The translations under genes and the position numbers were made by a program. A stretch of DNA of 64,000 nucleotides from Lumbricus rubellus (Eukaryota; Annelida; Clitellata; Crassiclitellata; Lumbricidae): assembly GCA_945859605.1 (NCBI GenBank), contig OX243815.1, forward strand, positions 38,048,165 to 38,112,164, read 5' to 3'. Below are positions 11,650 through 20,340 of the stretch, piece after piece. The notes beneath the pieces are model-generated. The model was not told the DNA's origin and searched no databases. It was given only the letters and a program-made list of their open reading frames with translations. Positions within the stretch are counted from its first letter, which is position 1, and each line of letters begins with the position of its first letter.

Positions 11650-12067
11650 CAATTAATGCACTTGGCAATGTATCTGCAATCTTTTGAATAAAATAACCAT
11701 TAAATCTTAAATAACCTTAAAAAAATTGCTGTAAAGGTTTAACTGATAAATATACATCATACATCACTACCGATAATCAGGGCATAGGATCCATATGCAC
11801 CATCACATCTCAACTCTCATAGGAAAACACTATTTTGATGATGATCATCACTCATTCTAGACTTCACCAAGTGTTCCTAAAACCAGCCACAGCTCCACAG
11901 TTCTATCTGCTGAAAGCAAAAATGACAGTGCAAAGAATACATCAGTAATTAATTACAGGAAATGAAATATATATGTACCATCAGCGCACCATGAAGACAG
12001 ATCAAAAGATGGTGATGTCATCACTAAAATCACCTTACATCTTAACAGGATTGCATATGATCTATGA
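11650..12067. other. no gene seen
   Basis: AT-rich spacer with no recognised motif. Confidence 0.35.
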
Positions 12068-12289
12068 TTAACAAGGATATTTCTTGGCAATGTGTCTCAG
12101 AATGTTGCAGTAGCTCAAGTCAAATGTTTTCCCATATCGTTCTCTCCACATGAACTCATCCATGCACCCAGCTATCATTCCCTTGCTGGTATCATTCATG
12201 CGTTTTAAAATCAATTTCGCTTGTAATCAGTATGATTCGACATTGTTCGTATGTGATCCATCTGTGGATTGACGAAATTCTGGCATGTC
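12068..12289 (-). pseudogene. ISXO2/Merlin-like transposase C-terminus
   Basis: Not visible as a long frame because of one internal stop. On the minus strand it reads STDGSHTNNVESY, a stop (TGA) exactly where the family has Trp, then LQAKLILKRMND, MDEFMWRERYG, NILRHIAKKYP and a natural stop. HTNNxESxW is the third catalytic block of ISXO2-like (IS1595/Merlin) transposases; its Glu is kept. The upstream catalytic domain is not present. Confidence 0.7.
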
Positions 12290-12337
12290 CAGATCTGAGT
12301 AGCCCAATAATAATCTAGGTGACAAATATTGAAGGAG

Positions 12338-12541
12338 TTATTTTCGTTCATTCAAGAAAAATTCAGTAAAATCGAGACTGTTTCCTCCTGTACTGTACTT
12401 GAACGTTCCATCAGAAATATTCTCAATTTTTGCTCCAATCATCATCAGCTTTGTGTTTTGATGAATTGTGCATACACAAACTGCATGTGTTCCACTTTCG
12501 CCGGCTAAGATGCGCTGCTTTGGCCTGAGTTCGGCAAACTT
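12338..12541 (-). pseudogene. unclassified transposon-associated ORF piece (LRPKxxILAGxSGTH / CTIHQN), copy 1
   Basis: Open minus-strand frame with FAELRPKQRILAGESGTH, VCVCTIHQNTKLMM, then TGGNSLDFTEFFLNERK and a stop. The blocks LRPK...LAG..GTH and VCxCxxHQNxKLM recur in many invertebrate transposon proteins of unknown type. Its first part recurs at 14989-15099 as part of the 2.56-kb duplication. Confidence 0.5.
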
Positions 12542-12975
12542 TGAGAAACCAATTGCTGTGTCTTAATTTCTGTCTTTAAACTGATGAAAGGTTTCTTTCA
12601 AACTATACACTTATCAAGTAAATGGTCATTATGAACTTGATCATATGGACGACTCTAAAAACAAGCAAAGACGTGTGTTGTAATCATTCTCAGTTTATTC
12701 AATAGAGCAGAAATTGCATTAAATTCGATACAAACATCAGCTGTCATTGGAATTGTTCACCCACAAGCCAGAGTCATTCTAGGCCGATGACTTATTTTCC
12801 TTTATAGAGTACCGATCAATATGTGTACAAGTCACAAATGGCAGTGCTGAGTTTAATAATCAGAGATATACATGTATAAACTTGACTTGACTTGACTTAT
12901 GGCTGTCCGGCGATGCCTTCAGCACGCGTCATAAACTTGTATAGACTTACTCACCTACAATTATGAAATTAATAA

Positions 12976-13080
12976 AGTCCTAGTCTGTTGCTGCACACTG
13001 GTAGACACATAGTCCTAGTCTATTGCTGCACACTGGTAGACACATAGTCCTAGTCTATTGCTGCACACTGGTAGACACAT
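12976..13080. repeat. 35-bp tandem repeat, 3 copies (unit 1)
   Basis: Three head-to-tail 35-bp copies start agtcctagtctattgctgca (the first with one g) and continue cactggtagacacat. The same three-copy array is in unit 2. Confidence 0.95.
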
Positions 13081-13263
13081 TGCACTTGATAATCAAGGAT
13101 ATGCCGACATCCATTATTATGATATAAATGAATCCTTATTTATTTTCATTGTGGATATTTGGAATGAGATTTTTGGAACTGTAACAAATTGCAGATTACT
13201 CAATCCGCTTGGTAGCGCATAAGCAGAATGCAGGTACCGAAGCTGGATATTACAAGTATTCAC

Positions 13264-13589
13264 AAATTAATCCGAAAAGCGTCGGGTTTTGGTGCAGCGT
13301 TTTCTGATTCATCAATCAATGGGGCAGGAGGTGCCTGCGCCAAAAGTCGTGGCGCGTTGGGTGTTGGTGCAGCTGCTGCCGGTGTTCACGAAGATAAATC
13401 TGTTGCATCTAGTGCATTTACAGATAGCTGGACAGCGATTCGTTCTGCTTGCGTTAATTTGCTAATATGCAAGTAGGCTATGGCTGCCTGCAGCTCAAGA
13501 GATTTTGAGGTGCTGCTGCTGCTATCAGCCTGGTTGGCGCTCGGCAGAATCACCCCAGCCGGTTTCCCGCGTTGCTCGAAAGACACTTG
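13264..13589 (-). pseudogene. putative exon 2, unit 1
   Basis: Minus-strand frame bounded by an acceptor-like tttctag (AG at 13590-13591) and a donor-like GTGAATAC (GT at 13262-13263). It encodes SFEQRGKPAGVILPSANQ, a Ser run, then AIAYLHISKLTQAERIAVQL. A TGA after ATDLSS (codon CGA in the other unit) is followed by a Pro/Ala-rich tail. The plus strand is also open here, so coding sense is not certain. A simple join to exon 1 leaves this frame out of phase. Confidence 0.4.
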
Positions 13590-13644
13590 CTAGAAACATA
13601 GAAAGAAAATAAATACCGATAAATTGTTTCAAATAACCACTTAC

Positions 13645-13823
13645 CGTCTGCGAAGACAACAGCACACACCTCTTTCTACTTTCTTCAGTGTCCACTGTAG
13701 GGAGACTTCTTCTCCGACGACAAACAAGCTCACTTGATCTTTTACCTTGTTATTCTGAGAACAGGTGGAATATTTTACATGACTGAAATATTTAACTACA
13801 GCGTATTCTGTTTCACTTGCCAT
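13645..13823 (-). CDS. putative exon 1, copy A
   Basis: ATG at 13821-13823. 59 codons beginning MASETEYAVVKYF and containing VSLFVVGEEVSLQW, then a canonical GTAAGT donor. The YAVVKF...VGxxVxxxWK pattern resembles the N-terminal module found in front of some BEN-domain proteins of invertebrates; that is a weak resemblance by eye. A TATA box lies 46 bases upstream. Confidence 0.5.
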
Positions 13824-13868
13824 TTTGAACGAATCTCGACGGAGTGCAACATTCCGTGGGTGAAACGA

Positions 13869-13877
13869 ATTTATATA
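13869..13877 (-). promoter_or_regulatory. TATA box in front of exon 1 (four copies)
   Basis: On the minus strand TATATAAAT lies 46 bases upstream of the exon-1 ATG. The same box sits at the same distance in the other copies: 14568-14576, 17120-17128, and doubled by a 12-bp duplication at 16424-16432 and 16435-16443. About 30 bases downstream is a conserved ttgcactccgtcgagattcg that could hold an initiator and downstream element. Conservation follows from duplication and does not by itself prove function. Confidence 0.5.
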
Positions 13878-14343
13878 GACCCTACCATGTAATTGACTTA
13901 ATGAGGACGAGCATCAACATTAACAGCGCAACCAACTGCTGAAGTCGATCTTCCGTGTCCAGCTGTGTACGATCACAGTGGTTGACAAATCATTTCAAGG
14001 CAATGAACTACGCTCGCCTAATTATGCCGATTAGATCTCTTAAGGTCCATTAACCGGCCAAATCTGCGCCCATGGGACATAGCTACCCCCCCCCCCCCCC
14101 CGATCGCAGAACCTCGCAAAAGCAGGCGTTAGTGTAGGGCTGTCCAGAATAATAAAAAATTTGCAGGAAACTTCCAAAGTGAAGTGTTTCCCATTATTTT
14201 GAGATTTTGATGTGCTGCTGCTGCTATCAGCCTGGTTGGCGCTCGGCAGAATCACCCCAGCCGGTTTCCCGCGTTGCTCGAAAGACACTTGCTAGAAACA
14301 TAGAAAGAAAATAAATACCGATAACTTGTTTCAAATAATCACT

Positions 14344-14522
14344 TAACCGTCTGCGAAGACAACAGCACCTCTTTCCACTTCCTTCATTGTCCACTGAATG
14401 GACACCTCTTGTCCGACGACAAACAAGCTCACTTGATCCTTTACCTTGTTATTCTGAGAACAGGTGGAATATTTTCCATCACTAAAAAATTTAACTACAG
14501 CGTATTCTGTTTCACTTGCCAT
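14344..14522 (-). pseudogene. putative exon 1, copy B
   Basis: Same exon as copy A with few changes, ATG at 14520-14522, but the donor reads GTTAAGT through an inserted T, which should weaken splicing. The exon-2 copy next to it is only partial: it runs into unrelated sequence after STSKS. Confidence 0.5.
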
Positions 14523-14988
14523 TTTGAACGAATCTCGACGGAGTGCAACGTTCCGTGGGTGAAACGAATTTATATAGACCCTACCATGTAATTGACTTAA
14601 TGAGGACGAGCATCAACATTAACAGCGCAACCAACTGCTGAAGTCGATCTTCCGTGTCCAGCTGTGTACGATCACAGTGGTTGACAAATCATTTCAAGGC
14701 AATGAACTACGCTCGCCTAATTATGCCGATTAGATCTCTTAAGGTCCATTAACCGACCAAATCTGCGCCCATGGGACATAGCTATCCCCCCCCCACCATC
14801 GCAGAACCCACAAAAGCAGGTGCTAGTGTAGGGCTGTCCAGAATAATAAAATTTTGCAGGAAACTTCCAAAGTGAAGTTTTTCTCATTATTTTAGTCAAG
14901 TGTGGTCTACACATATTTTAGAAAGAATTTTAAAATGTCATCCTGAGGTCCCTCATAGTCATAGCCCCTGAACTTAGAGACCGATTTT

Positions 14989-15099
14989 TGCTCCAATCAT
15001 CATCAGCTTTGTGTTTTGATGAATTGTGCATACACAAACTGCATGTGTTCCACTTTCGCCAGCTAAGATGCGCTCTTTTGGCCTGAGTTTGGCAAACTT
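14989..15099 (-). pseudogene. unclassified transposon-associated ORF piece, copy 2 (truncated)
   Basis: Repeats the LRPKxxILAGxSGTH / CTIHQNTKLMM part of 12338-12541. It is cut at 14989 by the start of the duplicated unit. Confidence 0.5.
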
Positions 15100-15531
15100 T
15101 GAGAAACCAATTGCTGTGTCTTAATTTCTGTCTTTAAATTGATGAAAGGCTTCTTTCAAATTACACACTTGTCAAGTAAATGGTCATTTTGAACTTGATC
15201 ATATATGGACGACTCTAAAAACAAGCAAAGATGCGTGTTGTAATTATTCACAGTTTATTCAATAGAGCAGAAATTGCATTAAATTTGATACGAATAAAAC
15301 ATCAGCTGTCATTAGAATTGTTCACCCACAAGCCAGAGTCATTCTAGGCTGATGACTTATTTTTCTTTATAGAGCACCGATCAATATGTGTACAAGTCAC
15401 AAATGGTAGTGCTGAGTTTAATAATCAGAGATATACATGTATAAACTTGAGTTGACTTATGGCTGTCCGGCGATGCCTTCAGCACGCGTCATAAACTTGT
15501 ATAAACTTACTCACAATTATGAAATTAATAA

Positions 15532-15636
15532 AGTCCTAGTCTATTGCTGCACACTGGTAGACACATAGTCCTAGTCTATTGCTGCACACTGGTAGACACA
15601 TAGTCCTAGTCTATTGCTGCACACTGGTAGACACAT
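15532..15636. repeat. 35-bp tandem repeat, 3 copies (unit 2)
   Basis: Three identical-looking 35-bp copies, the counterpart of 12976-13080. Confidence 0.95.
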
Positions 15637-15819
15637 TGCACTTGATAATCAAGGATATGCCGACATCCATTATTATGATATAAATGAATCCTTATTTAAT
15701 TTCATTGTGGATTTTTGGAATGAGATTTTTGGAACTTTAACCAATTGCAGATTACTGAATCCGATTGGTAGCGCATAAGCAGAATGCAGGTACCGAAGCC
15801 GGATATTACAAGTATTCAC

Positions 15820-16144
15820 CAATTAATCCGAAAAGCGTCGGGTGTTGGTGCAGCGTTTTCTGATTCATCAATCAATGGGGCATGAGGTGCCTGCGCCAAA
15901 AGTCGTGGCTCGTTGGGTGTTGGTGCAGCTGCTGCCGGTGTTCGCGAAGCTAAATCTGTTGCATCTAGTGCATTTACAGATAGCTGGACAGCGATTCGTT
16001 CTGCTTGCGTTCATTTGCTATATGCAAGTAGGCTATGGCTGCCTGCAGCTCAAGAGATTTTGAGGTGCTGCTGCTGCTATCAGCCTGGTTGGCGCTCGGC
16101 AGAATCACCCCAGCCGGTTTCCCGCGTTGCTCGAAAGACACTTG
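15820..16144 (-). pseudogene. putative exon 2, unit 2
   Basis: Counterpart of 13264-13589. Here the codon that is TGA in unit 1 is CGA, so the Pro/Ala tail (TPAAAAPTPNEPRLLA) is open, but a one-base deletion near 16021 shifts the frame after AIAYLHI. Neither unit has a fully open version. Confidence 0.4.
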
Positions 16145-16199
16145 CTAGAAACATAGAAAGAAAATAAATAGAGATAACTTGTTTCAAATAGCCACTTAC

Positions 16200-16378
16200 C
16201 GCGTGCGAAGACAACAGCACGCACCTCTTTCTACTTTCTTCATTTTCCACTGAATGGACACCTCTTGTCCGATGACAAACAAGCTCACTTGATCCTTTAC
16301 CTTGTTATTCTGAGAACAGGTGGAATATTTTCCATCACTGAAAAATTTAACTACAGCGTATTCTGTTTCACTTGCCAT
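16200..16378 (-). CDS. putative exon 1, copy C
   Basis: ATG at 16376-16378, MASETEYAVVKFFSDG through QEVSIQWKMKKVERGA to a canonical GTAAGT donor (GT at 16198-16199). This copy has a duplicated TATA box, unlike the other three. Confidence 0.5.
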
Positions 16379-16896
16379 TTTGAACGCATCTCGACGGAGT
16401 GCAACATTCCGTGGGTGAAACGAATTTATATAGAATTTATATAGACCCTGCCACGTGATTGACTTAATGAGGACGAGCATCAACATTAACAGCGCAACCA
16501 GTTGCCGAAGTCGATCTTCCGTGTCCATCTGTGTACGATCACAGTGGTTGACAAATCATTTCAAGGCAATGAACTGCGCTCGCCTAATTATGCCGATTAG
16601 ATCTCTTAAGGTCCATTAACCGACCAAATCTGCGCCCATGGGACATAGCTATCCCCCATCGCAGAACCCCACAAAAGCAGGCGCTAGTGTAGGGCTGTCC
16701 AGAATAATAAAAATTTTGCAGGAAACATCCAAAGTGAAGTTTTCCCATTATTTTGAGATTTTGAGGTGCTGCTGCTGCTATCAGCCTGGTTGGCGCTCGG
16801 CAGAATCACCCAGCCGGTTTCTCGCGTTGCTCGAAAGACACTTGCTAGAAACATAGAAGAAAATAAATACCGATAACTTGTTTCAAATAATCACTT

Positions 16897-17074
16897 AACT
16901 GTCTGCGAAGACAACAGCACCTCTTTCCACTTTCTTCATTGTCCACTGAATGGGCACCTCTTGTCCGACGACAAACAAGCTCACTTGATCTTTTACCTTG
17001 TTATTCTGAGAACAGGTGGAATATTTTACCTGACTGAAAAATTTAACTACAGCGTATTCTGTTTCACTTGCCAT
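16897..17074 (-). pseudogene. putative exon 1, copy D
   Basis: ATG at 17072-17074. The donor has the same GTTAAGT variant as copy B, as expected if B and D descend from one inner duplicate. The adjacent exon-2 piece has one C fewer in its ccccagcc run. Confidence 0.5.
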
Positions 17075-17822
17075 TTTGAACGAATCTCGACGGAGTGCAA
17101 CATTCCGTGGGTGAAACGAATTTATATAGACCCTACGACGTAATTGACTTAATGAGGACGAGCATCAACATTAACAGCGCAACCAGCTGCTGAAGTCGAT
17201 CTTCCGTGTCCAGCTGTGTACGATCACAGTGGTTGACAAATCATTTCAAGGCAATGAACTACGCTAGCCTAATTATGCTGATTAGATCTCTTAAGGTCCA
17301 TTAACCGACCAACACTGCACCCATGGGACATAGCTATCTCCCCCCCCCCCCCCATCGCAGAACCCCACATAAGCAGGTGCTAGTGTAGGGCTGTCCAGAA
17401 TAATAAAATTTTGCAGGAAACATCGAAAGTGAAGTTTTCCCGATTATTTTAGTCAAGTGTGCCCTACACATATTTTAAAAAGAATTTTAAAATGTCATCC
17501 TGAGGTCCCTCATAGCCCCTGAACTTAGAGACCGATTTTGGCCGAAATCGCATTTTCAATACAAACAACTGATAACTAAGCAGACAGGACTTACCGTTGT
17601 ACTGTTAGAGACACAAAACTGAACACAATTTTTATTAATCTTGAATCATAAGCATTGAAACAAGTCAAAATGTTCCATGTGAGCCAATGCAATACACACC
17701 CATCACATCATATGGTCTGTAGGCCTATATTTTCTTATAATACTAATGTGTCTGTTGCAAATGTGACTGCCTCGACATAAATCCTATGCTTAGAGATGCT
17801 GCCTCTGCAAAAGCATCCAGAT

Positions 17823-18410
17823 TTATTCATGTAATGTTTTGTTTAATGTCTTCTTGTCAAATGTTTGGAACTGCTTCCTGTGTTTCTCAACACCCTGCAA
17901 AAGACAGGCTCTCTGTTCAGGATCGGTCGTAATCACGGTTGCGAAGTCTGATAAAAGCTTCACTCCACGCTCAGCTGTGTCATTTACAACTTTGACAGTG
18001 CGAACAAATTTCTCAGCTGAGAGGTATGTTGGATCACACGACCATTGATTGGCTGGCCTAACTAGTCAGTCATTGCTTATGTCCAGCAGTCTGAACAGCG
18101 TGTGGGATTCTGGTCCAATTAAGTCTGTTAGGGTTGTGTCGCGAGCAATTTCTTTGAAGACAGGTCTCCCGAGGCGGAAGGTCTCCTGCAGTGGTGTTGC
18201 AAGCAGTCGAGCAGGCTCCATTTCTTGCTTTAAGCAATCAGTCATCATAGGATGTTTGCTGAAAAATGCAAATGGAACAACTTCTTCTGTGAGGTACCAT
18301 CTGTGGTTCCCAAGTTTATCAATTACAGTGTCGGCGACTGCCTTATCCACTTCACGAAAATCAATCATGTCATGAATAAGCTGAAGATCATTTGCTGGGG
18401 CATCAGCCAT
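17823..18410 (-). pseudogene. unclassified transposon-associated ORF (WYLTEE family)
   Basis: Minus strand from ATG at 18408-18410: FREVDKAVADTVIDKL, then HRWYLTEEVVPFAFFS, then LIGPESHTLFRLL. After a frameshift near 18040, KVVNDTAERGVKLLSDF and EKHRKQFQTFDKKTL follow, ending at a TAA at 17823-17825. All these blocks are familiar from a dispersed invertebrate family of unknown function. The upstream end abuts a LINE fragment at about 18410, so the N-terminus is missing. Confidence 0.5.
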
Positions 18411-18768
18411 TCTAGGGGCTTCTCAGTGAGCCCAAAAGAGACAGAAAGGCGCTGAAGAAGGATCGAATGGTCTACGGAGTCAAAGGCAGAGCTGACATCA
18501 AAAAGAGCCAAAAGAGTTATCTGACCACAGTCCATGGCGCCATAGAAATCAGACAGGAGGCGGACCAACAGGGTCTCAGTAGAATGGTTTCTCCGAAAAC
18601 CCGATTGCAGGGAGGGAGAAACCCCTTCCCATCTAGATAAGCAATAAGTTGATTATAAACAATTCGTTCTAAAATTTTCGAAAGGAATGTCACATTAGCA
18701 ATGGGACGGTAGTTTGCAGGATTGCTTGCGTCGAGTCCATCTCGCTTCGAAGCTGGAAGTTGATTCAA
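18411..18768 (-). pseudogene. LINE reverse transcriptase fragment (CR1/L2-like)
   Basis: ANYRPIANVTFLSKILERIV is the entry block of a non-LTR reverse transcriptase. After a frameshift, LLALFDVSSAFDSVDHSILL carries the first catalytic Asp block (motif A). Both ends are truncated: motif C (YxDD) and the endonuclease are not present. The downstream end joins the WYLTEE-family ORF. Confidence 0.75.
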
Positions 18769-19783
18769 GATCTGCAGATTGTGCTATAGGTGGTTCTGAA
18801 GACATGGTTTCTGTTGCAATTCAGCCTTTTGACCAGATTGCAATTTTCGTTTTATTCTCTTTGTAGTAGAAATGTCAGTCGATCCAATGCACATCAGTCG
18901 TTCACCTCTCTGATCAGACAGAAACAGCTGTTCTTGAAAAGGAACACAATGCAATTTATCACAATTGCTAAGGTCGATACATTGCATTATTTTCTGAGTC
19001 ATTCTGTTTTGTGAAATAAATAGGATGTGATGTTTTCCTCTGCAGTTGTTCCAGCTATTTTGGATATTGATGGCTGTAGGTCAGCATGCTCTTGCTAAAT
19101 ATTGTTTTGAACTAGAAGATAACACTTAGGTACATCCTCGTATGTAGGTAGAACAGTCTGGCATAGTTACTGTCCAGAAGAACAAAAAGTATGTTTAATC
19201 TTCATACGAACAAGTCAGGTTTGAGTTGCTTACCACACATTATGATGAATAGCTTCAGGTACATCCCCATGACATCCTGCTGTTTTTGGTAACATGGTTT
19301 TCTAAATTCTCCAATGCCACGTTGTAGTGCGTAGATTTATGTAGTTGATTGGGCTTCCTTCATTCCTAATGGGAAAACTCCTGATACTATTCCTTTATTA
19401 CATCAGCAAAATCAGTTTCTGTTTTTGCTTGTGAATTAGCCGGTGCCCTGCAGATGGCTTTCTAGTTTCATGATTCCAATTGCATACATGCAATGCGTTT
19501 ACAGTTAAAAATGATATGTAGCAATTATTTGTGGCTTCCAAGAATCTCTGTAAACGCTAAGCAACCACTATATAAACGAATATGAAAGTAAAGAAAACGG
19601 ATACATGTAATCCGATCCCGATCGAACCAGTAGGGTACGTCTTCTGTTGTAAGTCGCTCGGCAAGCTTCAAAGCAAACGGATGCTTCGCTGACCGGTAAC
19701 ACAGAAAGACGAACGGACGGTCTACAAAAACAATGCCAAACATTTTTTAAGCATGTGCCAGGTTCAAGCAGCTACATGACTGG
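18769..19783. other. no gene recognised
   Basis: About 1 kb. A 72-residue minus frame at 18784-19002 has no motif I know. Otherwise short frames only. Confidence 0.35.
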
Positions 19784-20340
19784 ATGATGGATATGGAAAA
19801 CTCAAAGAAAAGGCACAACATCGAGAAGAGTGGTGTCGTTTGGCATCTGGACCTGCCTAGAGACAGCATACCTAAAGAAGAAGAGGTTCAAGAAAACGGA
19901 GCAGATGGAGAAGGAGGAGCAGATGGAGAAGGAGGAGCAGGCAAAGGAGAAAAGAATGATGAGGAGAAGATTCCATTGGAGGAGTAGAAAGAAGAGAAAA
20001 ACGAAGGACATGAAAGAGAGGATTAGATGGAGAATGATGGTTGAATGAAGGTAGTGATAGTTTATATGGTTGGAGATTATGTGGTGTGGTGGCAGTGATA
20101 ATTGGTTTAATGGTGGCTGAATGGTGGAAGTGGTAGGTTAGGTGGTTAGTTGAGGTGTCAGTGGTAGATTGTTGAATGGTGGCAGTGGTCAGACTCAGTA
20201 GTTGGTTTGAACTCATGTGATAATATTGGTGATTGAGCAGTGGTGCTGGAGGATCTAATGGTGTATGTGGTGTCTGATTAATTTGTTCCAATGGCAATGC
20301 TATTCAAACTCTGCTTAGCAACCAGTCTATTAAAAATTGA
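19784..20340. other. low-complexity purine-rich tract
   Basis: gaagaagag/ggagcag repeats (19870-20020) followed by a G/T-rich ggtggt region (20040-20270). Open frames here on both strands are produced by composition. Just left of the piggyBac stop, the minus strand reads DWLLSRV in the +1 frame (20301-20324), which resembles the NAWLLYR block expected after the last catalytic Asp of piggyBac. Confidence 0.5.

Larger units (their letters stand above)
12430..17539. repeat. 2.56-kb direct tandem duplication with nested 702-bp duplication
   Basis: Unit 1 runs from about 12430 to 14988 and unit 2 from about 14989 to 17539. Matching landmarks are offset by about 2555-2558 bases (tgctccaatc at 12431/14989; gagattttga at 13499/16054). 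Inside each unit a second duplication of 702 bp repeats from gagattttga (13499 to 14201; 16054 to 16756). Unit 1 and unit 2 end with the same ccgatttt sequence. Because both units share the inner duplication, the 702-bp duplication came first and the 2.56-kb one second. Confidence 0.92.

Noticed and set aside
13264..13823. A simple exon 1 to exon 2 splice giving one protein
   Set aside because: Joining the GTAAGT donor (exon of 179 nt) to the TTTCTAG acceptor puts exon 2 out of its long frame and meets a stop soon after. I list the exons separately and do not claim a joined product.
19784..20297. Glu/Gly-rich plus ORF and Leu/His-rich minus ORF
   Set aside because: Both arise from gaagga/ggtggt low-complexity sequence; no motif or gene context.
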